64,000 bases of DNA from Symbiodinium natans (GCA_905221605.1 CAJNDS010001369.1:730864-794863), one strand, 5' to 3'; positions 47,645 to 57,689 are shown, counted from the first letter of the stretch. Notes: generated by a model from the sequence alone, not told the origin. Numbers and translations are program-made.

Positions 47645-47790
47645 AAGGCAAAAAAGAGACAATGTTTGCGAACGTCCCAACTCCGGAAACATCGCGCCTG
47701 CGCATGTTTTGTGTACCTCCAGAAAAAGAGCGCGGGCAAACCGCAGCTTTGCACCGAAGTGCTTCTAGGGTCCTGTCTTTTTTCCACCAT
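47645..47790 (+). CDS. First coding exon
   Basis: Strong acceptor (TATGTTTTTTTCAG), 17 bases, then ATG at 47662: MFANVPTPETSRLRMF then CVPPEKERGQTAALHR and VLSFFHH. The 5' UTR is short, as expected after leader trans-splicing. A diverged copy of CCAGAAACATCGCACCTGCG lies at 47533-47580. The donor is not fixed. Confidence 0.65.
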
Positions 47791-47929
47791 GTACCGCAGA
47801 TATATCCAACATATTTCGCCCCCCTAAAGCCTCAACACCTCGTTCACAAACCCTCAACCCTACACCCATAGTTCCTCAACCCGAAGTCAAGTCACCCTTA
47901 CACCCCTACACCCTAAACCCTAAACCCTA

Positions 47930-48006
47930 ATCCCTAAACCCCAAATCCTAAACCCTAAACCCTAAACCCTAAACCCTAAACCCTAAACCCTAAACCCTAA
48001 ACCCTA
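47930..48006. repeat. CCCTAAA tract
   Basis: About ten units with variants at both ends. Confidence 0.9.
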
Positions 48007-48057
48007 CACCCTACGCCCCTAAACCCTACACCCCTAAACCCTAAACCCCCTCAACAG

Positions 48058-48119
48058 CGCAGAAGCTTTCCAGGACCAGTGTCGCCTCTACGTCCATGAG
48101 ATCTTCTGGCAAGAGGAGG
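48058..48119 (+). CDS. Coding exon
   Basis: CTCAACAG acceptor, GC donor GAGGA|GGCAAT region. Reads AEAFQDQCRLYVHEIF then WQEE. Confidence 0.8.
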
Positions 48120-48266
48120 CAATGTCCCCTACAAACCCTGAAAACTTGGGTTTGGAGTTTCGGGTTTAGAGTTTAGGGTTTGGGGCTTGGGGTTTAGGGC
48201 TAGGGGTTTAGGCTTTGGGGTTTAGGGTTTAGGGAAGTACCCTCGGGTGCTGGCGTGCTTCTGCAG

Positions 48267-48301
48267 GACCCCCCTCTTCGAGTGGGCCCACCCAAAACCT
48301 C
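48267..48301 (+). CDS. Candidate coding exon
   Basis: CTTCTGCAG acceptor. Reads DPPLRVGPPKT, then C-rich repeats. Confidence 0.45.
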
Positions 48302-48385
48302 AAACCCCCAGCCCTCAACCCTCAACCCTCAACCTTCAGCGCTGAACCCTCAACCCTCAACCCTAAACCCTAGGTGCAGCTGCAG

Positions 48386-48442
48386 ACCCGAAGGGATCTG
48401 GGTGTGGGTCTCCCGCTCCCGGCTTGCAAAGAACTGTTGAGG
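48386..48442 (+). CDS. Coding exon
   Basis: GCTGCAG acceptor, GAGG|GTGTTG donor. Reads TRRDLGVGLPLPACKELL. Confidence 0.7.
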
Positions 48443-48733
48443 GTGTTGGGGTTTAGGGTTTAGGGTTTGGGGTTTAGGGTTTGGGGTTTGGGGTTTGGGG
48501 TTTGGGGGCTTGGGGTTTTGGGTTTGGGGTTTGGGGTTTCGGGGTTTCGGGGTTTTGGGGTTTCGGGGTTTGGGGTGTCGGGGTTTCGGTGTTTCGGGTT
48601 TCGGGTTTCTGGTTTCGGGATTTCGCCGTGTTTAGGGTTTAGCCGCCTTTAGGGTTTAGGTGTTTAAAGATGCAGCTGTCTTTTCTGAGTTTTCGGGTTC
48701 AGGCGTTCAGGATTCAGGTGTCTTTCTTCTGAG

Positions 48734-48796
48734 TTCGGTCAAACGTCTCGTCCTCCCTTCTGACACCAACGTCCGTGCCCAGACTTTCGGACCCTA
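48734..48796 (+). CDS. Candidate exon ending in TAA
   Basis: TTCTTCTGAG acceptor. Reads SVKRLVLPSDTNVRAQ then TFGP and TAA. Confidence 0.5.
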
Positions 48797-48878
48797 AACC
48801 CTAAACCCTAAACCCTAAACCCTAAACCCTAAACCCTAAACCCTAAACCCTAAACCCTAAACCCTAAACCCTAAACCT
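48790..48878. repeat. CCCTAAA tract
   Basis: About twelve units. Confidence 0.95.
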
Positions 48879-48885
48879 TTCGGAG

Positions 48886-48954
48886 CATTCTGCGTGCCCT
48901 AAACTGGAACCTCAACCTGAACCTAGGCAGGAAATTCGTATCTTTTTGTATTTC
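48886..48954 (+). CDS. Coding exon
   Basis: TTTCGGAG acceptor. Reads ILRALNWNLNLNLGRK then FVSFCIS. An overlapping frame (HSACPKLEPQPEPRQE) is also open. Confidence 0.55.
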
Positions 48955-48957
48955 CCT

Positions 48958-49018
48958 ACTTGGGTGTACGAGGATCATATTCAGAAACATTTTTTCAGAG
49001 GGTGTTTAGGGCCATCCC
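48958..49018. repeat. Dispersed repeat, partner at 45757-45800
   Basis: AGGATCATATTCAGAAACAT...TTTCAGAGGGTGTTTAGGGC matches AGGACCATACTTCGGATGAT...TTTCAGAGTGTTCGAAGGAC. Confidence 0.6.
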
Positions 49019-49055
49019 GGAGCATGTTAAACGGGATTCTTGACCTTGAAATCAG

Positions 49056-49263
49056 GGTGTCGTCTGTATCAGTCACCCGCCCGCTTGTAGTACCTAGACT
49101 CACCAGCAGACTGTCGAGGGTTAACGTTGGCTTGCGAGCTCAGCTATTGGAATCAGCTGTCCTGGCGGCGGTGTCTTTCTGTCTTGAGACAAGCGCCCTG
49201 AGCCCTAAAACTGAAAAGCGTTCCGTGAGCGCCATGCGTGCGCATGCCCGCGAACCTTTGTAA
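49056..49263 (+). CDS. Probable terminal exon
   Basis: GAAATCAG|G acceptor. Reads VTRPLVVPRLTSRLSR then VNVGLRAQLLESAVLA, TEKRSVSAMRAHAREPL and TAA. The same frame is open upstream to 48946, but that part overlaps a dispersed repeat. Confidence 0.6.
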
Positions 49264-49515
49264 CCCTTGTGGGGTGTGGATACAGCAACCCGAGCTCACC
49301 CTCCACCCCCCCCAAACATCCTCACCCTGGTAAACCCCTTGAGGCTCCGAAAACCTTTCACTCCCCCAAAACCCCCTCCTCTCCCCCTAGTCAGACACCT
49401 AGACCCTAGACCCCAAACTCCAAACGCCAAACGCATAACCCCGAACCCTATACCTTAAACCCTAGCCCTAAACCCTAAACCCCAAACCCCAAACCCCTGT
49501 CTGCCTAAGACCAAG

Positions 49516-49589
49516 GCTTAGCTTCACGGACGTGCTTGGCGGCCACATCTTCGTGCTGGTGCTGCCAGATGAGGCTCCCAGCTCTTGGG
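49516..49589 (+). CDS. Coding exon
   Basis: GACCAAG|G acceptor, TTGG|GCTTAG donor (GC type). Reads LSFTDVLGGHIFVLVL then PDEAPSSW. Confidence 0.85.
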
Positions 49590-49884
49590 CTTAGGGTTTA
49601 GGGTTTAGGGTTTAGGGTTCAGGGTTTAGGGTTTAGAGTTTAGGGTTTAGGGTTTGGCTCTTAGGGAAGTTTTGAATTTCTGGTTTAGGGAAGTTTAGAT
49701 ATTTTTGGGATTAGGGAAGTTTAGGGTTGAGAGTTTAAGGCGTAGGGTTTGGGGTTGAGAGCTCGGGGATTTGGGGTGCGTGGCTTACGGTTTCGGGCTT
49801 AGGGAAGTGACTTGGGGTATTAGGGCCTAGGGTTTGGGGCGTAGGGATGCTTCGGGCTGTAGGTTTGGGTCTGAGTATCAGGCT

Positions 49885-49975
49885 TTGGGTTTGAGGTTTT
49901 GAGGTTTTGAGGTTTTGAGGTTTTGAGGTTTTGAGGTTTTGAGGTTTTGAGGTTTTGATGTTTTGAGGTTTGGTG
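49885..49975. repeat. GAGGTTTT octamer array
   Basis: About eleven copies of TTTTGAGG. Confidence 0.9.
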
Positions 49976-50308
49976 TCGGGGGCTTGCAGCTGTAGGGTTC
50001 ACAAAGGGGTATGGGAGGTTGCGGGATTGGGGAATGATGGCGGGGTTTATAGGTGGCCTGGGTTAATGCACAAGGGTCTGTTGAAAGTAGGTTCTCCTTT
50101 TTCTCTACGACAAGAGCCCGAGAAAGCATCAGGAGTCAACAAGAAGTGCCCAAATTCCACGAACCCGTACTGCTGAACCTTGAACCCTGAACCCTGAACC
50201 CTAAAAACTGAACCCTAAACCCGGAACCCTAAACCCTAAACCCTAAACCCAAAACCCTAAACCCTAAACCCTAAACCCTAAACCCTAAACCCCTGAATGC
50301 ATCGCCAG

Positions 50309-50389
50309 GTGTACACGAGCGAGCGCTCGGGTCTGTCCCTCTTCCGAACCAGGAAGCAGCTGGCTTCAGGGGCCCTACGGGCCCCCGCA
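50309..50389 (+). CDS. Coding exon
   Basis: ATCGCCAG acceptor, GCA|GTTTAGG donor. Reads VYTSERSGLSLFRTRK then QLASGALRAP. Confidence 0.85.
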
Positions 50390-50394
50390 GTTTA

Positions 50395-50530
50395 GGGTTT
50401 AGGGCTAGGGTTTAGGGTTTAGGGTTTAGGGTTTAGGGTTTAGGGTTTAGGGTTTAGGGTTTAGGGTTTAGGGTTTAGGCTTTAGGGTTTAGGGTTTAGG
50501 GTTTAGGGTTTAGGGTTTAGGGTTTAGGGC
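50395..50530. repeat. TTTAGGG tract
   Basis: About 18 units with isolated variants. Confidence 0.95.
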
Positions 50531-50681
50531 TTATAATAGACTTAATTACGGCTCAGGGCTTAAGGCTTAGGGCTTAGGTTGAGCACAAACTCTACAGCTC
50601 AAATCCTGAAGCCCAAGCCCCTCAACCCCAAAAAGCCCTACTCCCCATAAACCCTGAACGTCCCCCAAAAGCCACAAAACC

Positions 50682-50850
50682 CCCCAAACAAAAACCCACC
50701 CCTCCCTCAAAAAAAAAAACAATAACCTTAAACAGACTAACAAAAACCCACCCCTCCCTCAAAAGAAAAAAAGCACCAATAACCTTAAACAGACTAACTA
50801 AAAACCCACCCCTCCCTCAAAAAAAAACAACACCAATAACCTTAAACAGA
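50682..50850. repeat. ~54-bp tandem repeat
   Basis: Three copies of AAACCCACCCCTCCCTCAAA...ACCTTAAACAGACTAAC. Confidence 0.9.
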
Positions 50851-50863
50851 CTCTGAGTCGCAG

Positions 50864-50933
50864 ACTCAAGGCTGCGGATTACTGCTGCGCCGGAGGCTGA
50901 CGGGCCGAAGCGTTCAGTTGGCCAATGTCGGGG
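50864..50933 (+). CDS. Coding exon
   Basis: GAGTCGCAG acceptor, GGG|GTGGGG donor. Reads TQGCGLLLRRRLTGRS then VQLANVG. Confidence 0.7.
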
Positions 50934-51219
50934 TGGGGGGTTAGGGCTCGGGTTTCTGGGCTTCGTAGGGTTTATCGGCTTTCTGGAACTTATACACTTT
51001 TATAGGGTTGCTAGGGTTTATGGGGTTTAGGGCTATGTTAGTACTCCAGATAAACCCTAAACTCTCAAATTTCTAAACGAAGTTCCTAGCTGGATCTCAG
51101 AAGCGCAACCCCCCCCCCCAAAAAAAAAAAAAAAAATAATAATAATAATAGAAAATAATACAATATATATATAAGGCAAATAAATACATAAATAAAGCAA
51201 ACACAACTAGTATAATCAC

Positions 51220-51221
<2 letters not shown>

Positions 51222-51256
<35 letters not shown>
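51222..51256. repeat. Poly-C run
   Basis: 35 C after an A-rich and AT-rich stretch (51120-51220), the longest homopolymer in the window. Confidence 0.9.
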
Positions 51257-51259
<3 letters not shown>

Positions 51260-51326
51260 CCAAACCCTCCAATCCCAACGCCCGGGTTGCCGCGCTATGC
51301 GCCCGAAACCCTAAAGCCTTAAGCAG

Positions 51327-51370
51327 GTGGAGACGACGCCGATCTCGTCGGGAGCTTTGACGCTGGGATG
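51327..51370 (+). CDS. Coding exon, frame uncertain
   Basis: TTAAGCAG acceptor, GGATG|GTGAAT donor. Either GDDADLVGSFDAGM or VETTPISSGALTLGW. Confidence 0.6.
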
Positions 51371-51692
51371 GTGAATTAGGCTTTGGTGGCTTAGGGTTTA
51401 GGGTTCAGGGGTCTTAGGGCTTTGGAGCTTTGGAGCTTTGGTGTGATAAGAGTTTTGCGGTTTTAGGGTTTTAGGTTTTGTGGATATTTTTGTTTGTGAT
51501 TTTACGGTTTTAGGGTATTAGGGCTTTAGGATTTACAGTCTACCACCCTAGGGGGTTTGGGGGATTCAGCATTTGAGCAACCACAAAACCCTGCAACCCC
51601 AAGCCCCCTGTTCCCTAAACCATGCGCCCTCAACCCCAAACCCTAAACCCCAAACCCCAAACCCTAAACCCGAAACCCTTTTCCTGACCGAG

Positions 51693-51795
51693 GTCGCCTG
51701 CAACGCCGGCGCCGGCACTGCTACCGCCCACGCGCCAAGTGGTGTCCAAGGCGATCACGCCGGAGGGGTGGCGGCCGGGCAAGAGCTTCCAGTAG
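51693..51795 (+). CDS. Terminal coding exon
   Basis: TGACCGAG|G acceptor. Reads PATPAPALLPPTRQVV then SKAITPEGWRPGKSFQ and TAG, with very high GC3. Confidence 0.8.
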
Positions 51796-52179
51796 GCCCA
51801 GCCCAAACGGTTTAGGGTTTGTGGTTACTGGGTTTTGGAGTAGTATACTTTACTACTTTTTGTTTGGTTCTGGGTTCCTTTGATAGCTACTTTTATACCT
51901 AGAAAGTATGTACTTTTTTTTTCAGGGTCTACTCCAGAGCTGGGGTTAGGGGTTTGGGGTTTGGGGTTTAGGGCTAAATCATGTACGCTGCACCCCCCCC
52001 CCCCCCCCCCCAAGCCCTTTCCTCAGGAGCGCTAGACAGGGGAAGAAGTTTAGGGCTTTCTGGGTCGTCTCCCTCAATACCTATGAATATGGATACCACA
52101 GTTGAATGGTTCTAGGCTCGCACAACCTTAAACCCCCCACAACAGAGGCTGTGTGTGTTAGGGTTTCAGGTTTAGGGTT

Positions 52180-52282
52180 CAGGTTTAGGGTTTAGGGTTT
52201 AGGGTTTAGGGTTTAGGGTTTAGGGTTTAGGGTTTAGGGTTTAGGGTTTAGGGTTTAGGGTTTAGGGTTTAGGGTTTAGGGT
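52180..52282. repeat. TTTAGGG tract
   Basis: About 14 units. Confidence 0.95.
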
Positions 52283-52312
52283 GCAACAAGAACCCAAAGC
52301 CCCTGCTCCAAG

Positions 52313-52376
52313 GTTCTGCTTCACCTCTCGGACGACCGGGCCGCTGGGGCGCACCTGACGGCTCTGTGCGTTTTTG
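52313..52376 (+). CDS. Coding exon
   Basis: CTCCAAG|G acceptor, TTTG|GTGTCC donor. Reads VLLHLSDDRAAGAHLT then ALCVF. Confidence 0.85.
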
Positions 52377-52458
52377 GTGTCCAACGATGAGGGTTTAGGG
52401 CTTAGGGCATAGGGCTGATAGGGTTTAGGGTTTAGGGTTTAGGGTTTGCCCACTGAAG

Positions 52459-52509
52459 CGACGCGCCTCGACCCAAGGGGTCGTGGGCGGCGCGTCGCGC
52501 GAAAGCTAA
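52459..52509 (+). CDS. Exon ending in TAA
   Basis: ACTGAAG acceptor. Reads RRASTQGVVGGASRES and TAA. Confidence 0.55.
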   Translation, partial: RRASTQGVVGGASRES

Positions 52510-52564
52510 AACCCCACCCCAAGACCACCCAAACCTTACTCTATTAGGCTTTAGGGTTTTTTTT

Positions 52565-53975
52565 TTGATAGTTCTCTCGTTGCTTTGTATTCTCTGCTGT
52601 AGTTGTGGGTTGTCTTAATATAAACCAAAAGGAAAAGTAAAGCAGGGGGCAACAGTCTGCTTATATGTTGTGTTTTCACGCCCGAGTAGGCCCGGCTGGG
52701 AGCACCGATTCCGCGCTCGGGGCCGCGGCGCCATCGCTCGTTGTCACTGCGCTCCGTGGCGCCGCTGTGTACAAGAACGCCTCTTGTTCTCTCGTCGCTT
52801 TTGTATTCTCTGCCCTAGTGGATATCTGAATAAAAATCATAAACGTTTTACCCCAAAAGGGCCACAAGAGTACCAGAAAGCATCCACGAGGCCCCAAGAG
52901 CCACCAAAAGGCTTCAAAAGGCCCCCTAAAAAAGGACCTCCAGCATTTGCCCGGGCCCGCAATAAAAAATGCTTTTAGGACCGAAATCGATGGTTTTGGG
53001 CACCCCGAGTAGGCCCGGCTGCGAGCACCGATTCCGCGCTCGGGGCCGCGGCGCCATCGCTCGTTGTCACTGCGCTCCGTGGCGCCGCTGTGTACAAGAA
53101 CGCTTCTTGTTCTCTCGTTGCTTTTGTATTCTCTGCTGTAGTGGATATGTTAATAAAAATCATAAACGTTTTACCCCAAAATTTTAAAAGGGCCACAAGA
53201 CTACCAGAAAGCACTCACGAGGCCCCAAGAGCCACCAAAAAGCTTCAAAAGGCCCCCTAGAAGAAGGGGACCTCCAGCATTTGCCCGGGCCCGCAATGAA
53301 AAATGCTTTTTTTCTAGCACAGAAATAGATGGTGTTGGTCACAACGAAAAGTAAAGCAGGGGGCAACAGTCTGCTTATACGTTGTGTTTTTACGCCCGAG
53401 TAGGCCCGGCTGGGAGCACCGATTCCGCGCTCGGGGCCGCGGCGCCATCGCTCGTTGTCACTGCGCTCCGTGGCGCCGCTGTGTACAAGAACGCTTCTTG
53501 TTCTCTCGTTGCTTTTGTATTCTCTGCTGCTTTTGTATTCTCTGCTGTAGTGGTTATCATCATAACGTTTTACCCCAAAAGGGCTACAAGAGTACGAGAA
53601 AGCACCCACGAGGCCCCAAGAGCCACCAGAAGGCTTCAAAAAAACCCATAGAAGAAGGGGACCTCCAGGATTTGCTCGGGCCCGCAATGAAAAATGTTAT
53701 TTTTTAGTACAGAAATCGATGGTTTTGGGCACCCCTCCATGTTGTCAAAGGGCCAGGAAAGCCCCAGGAAAATCCCAAGAAAGTTTTATGCCCGAGCAGG
53801 CCCGGATGGAGGGCACCGATTCCGCGCTCGGGGCCGCGGCGCCATCGCTCGTTGTCCCCAACAGGCTCAGAAACTGTCCGGGAAAACAGAAACTGTCCGG
53901 GAGCCCAAAAAAACGTAGAAACTGTCCAGGAGGAGCCCAAAAAGGCACAGAAATGGTCCGGGAGGAGCCTGGGAC
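52565..53975. repeat. Composite satellite, ~320-395 bp units
   Basis: Three near-complete units and a partial one share GAGTAGGCCCGGCTGGGAGC, CGCTCGGGGCCGCGGCGCC, CTTTTGTATTCTCTGC, AAACGTTTTACCCC and AAATCGATGGTTTTGGGCACC. Unit starts are about 52670, 52999, 53390 and 53785. Open frames on both strands (up to 167 codons) follow the repeat and carry no recognised domain. Confidence 0.85.
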
Positions 53976-54548
53976 CCTAAATCCTAAATCCTAAATCCTA
54001 AATCCTAAATCCTAAATCCTAAATCCTAAATCCTAAATCCTAAATCCTTAATCCTAAATCCTAAATCGAAATCCTAAATCCTAAAAGTCTTCAAAACGCT
54101 CTCTAAAGGAGGGGGGACCCCAGCATCTGCCCTGGCCGCAATGAAAAGTGCGATTTTTTAGTACAGAAATCGATGGTTTTGGGCACCCCTGCATTTTGCC
54201 CTAAATCCTAAATCCTAAATCCTAAATCCTAAATCCTAAATCCTAAATCCTAAATCCTAAATCCTAAATCCTAAATCCTAAATCCTAAATTCTAAATCTA
54301 AATCCTAAATCCTAAAAGCCTTCAAAACGCTCTCTAAAGGAGGGGGGACCCCAGCATCTGCCCTGGCCGCAATGAAAAGTGCGATTTTTTAGTACTGAAA
54401 TCGATGGTTTTGGGCACCCCTCCATTTTGCCCTAAATCCTAAATCCTAAATCCTAAATCCTAAATCCTAAATCCTAAATCCTAAATCCTAAATCCTAAAT
54501 CCTAAATCCTAAATCCTAAATCCTAAATCCTAAATCCTAAATCCTAAA
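53975..54548. repeat. AATCCTA heptamer arrays with satellite remnants
   Basis: Three arrays (about 53975-54083, 54199-54318, 54430-54548) of AATCCTA separated by 110-bp remnants of the preceding satellite, which end in GATGGTTTTGGGCACCCC. This is the CCCTAAA unit with one C changed to T. Confidence 0.9.
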
Positions 54549-54650
54549 TTGGGAAGGATGGGGTCCTAGGCTTTAGGGTAATAAAATATGCTTTAGGGCT
54601 GTACGCCCTGTTCCCTCTTTCAAAGCTGTGAGGAGTGCGTTACGGTGCCA

Positions 54651-54676
54651 GAAGCTAACTCTTCTGGCACTAAAGA
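54651..54676. repeat. Perfect 10-bp hairpin
   Basis: GTGCCAGAAG, loop CTAACT, CTTCTGGCAC. Confidence 0.8.
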
Positions 54677-54714
54677 GAGCATCTGCCTCCAACTGCTAGA
54701 CTGTCGCTACTCAG

Positions 54715-54797
54715 TTGTCGGCTGCCGTCGCTAGAGGCTCGGCGGGCTCGCTGCGGCCCGCTGCCTTGCCGGCAGCTAATCAGGGGCCTTGCTCGCA
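54715..54797 (+). CDS. Coding exon, Ala-rich
   Basis: CTACTCAG acceptor, CGCA|GTTTAGG donor. Reads LSAAVARGSAGSLRPA then ALPAANQGPCS. A further in-frame stretch upstream (KLTLLALKRASASNC, 54658-54702) ends in TAG. Confidence 0.75.
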
Positions 54798-54890
54798 GTT
54801 TAGGGTTTAGGGTTTAGGGTTTAGGGTTTAGGGTTTAGGGTTTAGGGTTTAGGGTTTAGGGTTTAGGGTTTAGGGTTTAGGGTTTAGGGT
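54798..54890. repeat. TTTAGGG tract
   Basis: About 13 units, starting at the donor of the exon at 54715. Confidence 0.95.
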
Positions 54891-55181
54891 AGGGGTCGGG
54901 GCGGGCGTACCCCAAACCCTCATGTGTACTTAAAAAGGCCCAAGAATCCGTCTACTTCTGCTTAGGGGACTTAGGGCGGGGGTGTTCTAAGTACAGCTAT
55001 AAGTTGGGTAAAAAGATCCCAGGAACCTCCAAGTAAGAACCCTAGGCCCTAGGCCCTAAAGCCTAAGAAACCCTAAACCCTAAACCCTAAACCCTAAACC
55101 CTAAACCCTAAACCCTAAACCCCAAAGCCCAAAGCCCAAACCCCAAACCCTACCTGTATTGCTACAACGTCCCGCGCCAAG

Positions 55182-55299
55182 GGAGGTCTATTTCTGGAAC
55201 GAGCATACGAGCGAGTCTTCGTTCAAGCCGCCCTGGACCCTGCTCCCGGAGGGAGACTTGGCCCTGATCGCGAGGCGTTTGAAGTTCCGTACTTCCGGG
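55182..55299 (+). CDS. Coding exon, WW-domain-like
   Basis: GCGCCAAG|G acceptor, donor at CCGG|GGTTT. Reads EVYFWNEHTSESSFKPPW then TLLPEGDLALIARRLKF. The pattern (YxWNxxTxxSxxxPP) matches the middle and end of WW domains, which bind proline-rich ligands. The second signature Trp is Phe here, and the first would be in another exon. Confidence 0.8.
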
Positions 55300-55468
55300 G
55301 TTTAGGGTTTAGGGTTTAGGGTTTAGGGTTTAAGGTTTAGGGTTGGGGGTTGAGGGTTGAGGGTTCAGGGCAAGACAGAACCATCCTCCCGAACCCCAAG
55401 CCCTGAATCCCTCCCCCCCTAACACCTTAAGCCCTAAAGCCCCCAACCTGGAACCACCTAAGTAAAGG

Positions 55469-55660
55469 ATCGGAACCCCAACAGGGTGTAGGGGACAGGG
55501 TTAAGAGTTTGGGAGTTTTCAGTAGTTAGCGTCTGGCTAGGGTCTTGGGTTCAGGGAAAGCACCAATCATGGCGCCCATCGGAACCCCAAAAAGGTGCGG
55601 GGGATAACGTTAAGAGTTCGGGAGTTTTCATTACTTAGCATTTGGCTAGCGTCCATCAAC
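55469..55660. repeat. Direct duplication, ~111 bp
   Basis: ATCGGAACCCCAACAGGGTG...GTTAGCGTCTGGCTAG and ATCGGAACCCCAAAAAGGTG...CTTAGCATTTGGCTAG. Confidence 0.8.
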
Positions 55661-55668
55661 GACTTCAG

Positions 55669-55741
55669 TTGGGAACTCTGGTAGACTGAGGCATGTGATG
55701 GCAATTGTCGCTCTTCCTGACGTGGGGACTACTGAACCGTA
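55669..55741 (+). CDS. Exon ending in TAA
   Basis: ACGACTTCAG acceptor. Reads GNSGRLRHVMAIVALP then DVGTTEP and TAA. Confidence 0.6.
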
Positions 55742-55942
55742 AATGGGTCGGGTTTAGGGCTTCAGGGGCTTTTGGGGATTTGAGGTCTTGTATACTGTAT
55801 TCCCAATGATCAAAGTTCACTTAGAAGCCCGGGGTTTAGGGTTTAGACCCCCCCCCCCCCCCCCCCCAAGACCCTAAACCCTAAACCCCAAACCCTAAAC
55901 CCTAACCCTAAACCCTGAACCTCCAGTCCCCCCCCCCCCCAG

Positions 55943-55995
55943 GTTGGAGCTACCAAGTTTGCTCTGTGACCGGCCGCGCCGCTCTGGCGGCAGGG
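55943..55995 (+). CDS. Coding exon
   Basis: Poly-C then CAG|G acceptor, CAGG|GTAGGT donor. Reads LELPSLLCDRPRRSGGR. Confidence 0.6.
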
Positions 55996-56180
55996 GTAGG
56001 TGGACCTCTTGTGTTGCTGTCTTTAGGGTTTAGGGTTTAGGGTTTAGGGTTTAGGGTTGGAAGGTTTCACCCTAAGCCCCAAAAAGGCCTAAACCCCAAA
56101 CCCTAAACTTTGTCATAGCGGGGTAACCTTTAACCCTCAGCCTTAAACCCTAAACCCCTGGGGTCACTTGGGGATTCAAG

Positions 56181-56280
56181 TCGATGCGGAAGATTTTTTG
56201 GGTTAATGTACTTGGGTGTGGAGCGGTGCTTCATGGCACGAACTCATGAACGACCCCGAGCCCGTCTGTTCGGAAGTTTA
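56181..56280 (+). CDS. Coding exon
   Basis: GATTCAAG acceptor. Reads FFGLMYLGVERCFMAR then THERPRARLFGSL. Confidence 0.6.
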
Positions 56281-56489
56281 CAGGGTTTAGGGTTTAGGGT
56301 TGGGGGTTTGGGGTTTGGGGTTTAGGTCTATGAATGCCTTCAACTTACCCTGAAACCCTCTGAGTCCGTAGACCCGAAGCCCCCAAAGAAGGGCCCTAAC
56401 CCCTAGCATCCCAATAAAAAGGAAAGTAATCCTCAGAATCGGAACCCTCGCAATGTGTATCCTTGTGGCTGGTTGTCAAAATGATCGTC

Positions 56490-56575
56490 CCTTTTTGGAT
56501 CCGGATTATAGTACGGCACCTAATATTTAGGGTACCCCAAAAGGGATCAGAATTTTGAACGGCACCCGTGTTTTG
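56490..56575. repeat. Dispersed repeat, partner at 60175-60250
   Basis: GGTACCCCAAAAGGGATCAG...CGGCACCCGT resembles GGTACCCCAAAAAGGGACCA...CGCACCCCGT. Confidence 0.55.
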
Positions 56576-56689
56576 GGACTTACCCCCACAGCCTCCTCAC
56601 GTCCCTAAACCTCCCATGCGCCACCGTGAAACTCTGAACCCTTTGACCGGGGTATTAGGGTTTAGGGTTTAGGGCTTAGGGCCTAGGGC

Positions 56690-57200
56690 GTAGGGCTTAG
56701 GGTTCATACCCCTGAAACCACAAAAGCCTTAACAAAGCCCAAACATCCACAAGCCCCGGAACCCCTGAACGTACAAGACCCCAAAGCCCTTTTCAGCCCC
56801 CTAAGGAGCCTGCATTCATACCCTCAAAACCTTAAAGCCCTATGAAGAACTAGAGGCCCAAAATCCGCAACCCAACAAGCCCTCAAGCCCTGAAAAGTCC
56901 TCCACTCCAATGAGACCTACCGAAGACCCTGAAGCCCTCAAGCCCTAAAAAGCCCAACCCAACAGCCCTAGAGCCGCGAGAAGCCCTTCAAACCCTTATG
57001 ACACTGAGCCCTCTAAATTACCCTCGAAGTTGCCTTATGTAAGTTGCCTTGGAAGTTGCCCTAGAAACCCAAACCCAATGAAGCCCTTTGAAGCCCCAAG
57101 CCCGACCCTACAAAGCCCAATGCATCCCTCCCTGAACTCCTAAAGCCCTAAAGCCTACCAAAGCATTCTCTTAACGCCCTAAACCCTAAAGCCCTTAAAA
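56690..57200. other. C-rich stretch without supported exon
   Basis: Irregular CCCTAAAGCC and AAGCCCT motifs; no consistent acceptor-frame-donor combination. Confidence 0.5.
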
Positions 57201-57217
57201 GCCCTAAATTTCTGCAG

Positions 57218-57302
57218 CAAGCAGCCCAGTAAAGGTCCTTTTCTTCCACCCTGCCCTGGGCATCCGCGCCCGAGTGCCGTAAGCCAACCCACAAGACGGC
57301 GG
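57218..57302 (+). CDS. Coding exon, Pro-rich
   Basis: TTTCTGCAG acceptor, GG|GTGAAA donor. Reads QPSKGPFLPPCPGHP then RPSAVSQPTRRR. Confidence 0.6.
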
Positions 57303-57520
57303 GTGAAAAGAATGGGCTTGCAGGGCTTTTTGCTTTCTGGGAGGATTGAGGGCTTTTTGGGGCTTTAGGGTTGGGATCTTCCCCCTAGAACTAGTACCCC
57401 CTATGATAATCCCTATGAAAATTCAGGGCTGTTAGTACAAAGGACCCTAACCCTAAACCCTAAACCCTAAACCCTAAACCCTAAACCCTAAACCCTAAAG
57501 ATGAAACATAGAGAGGGCAG

Positions 57521-57576
57521 GACAGAAGCTGGAAGTGCTACATGAAGGGGTCTCCGACATGAGGGGGTACCGCTAA
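57521..57576 (+). CDS. Terminal coding exon
   Basis: GAGGGCAG acceptor. Reads QKLEVLHEGVSDMRGYR and TAA. Confidence 0.75.
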
Positions 57577-57582
57577 ACAAAC

Positions 57583-57680
57583 CCTAAACCCTAAACCCTA
57601 AACCCTAAACCCTAAACCCTAAACCCTAAACCCTAAACCCTAAACCCTAAACCCTAAACCCTAAACCCTAAACCCTAAAC
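57583..57680. repeat. CCCTAAA tract
   Basis: About 14 units. Confidence 0.95.
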
Positions 57681-57689
57681 CTACCTTGT

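Noticed and set aside
53184-53687. 167-codon minus-strand frame
   Set aside because: It lies wholly in the composite satellite and its parts repeat with each unit; plus-strand frames of similar length exist in the same DNA.
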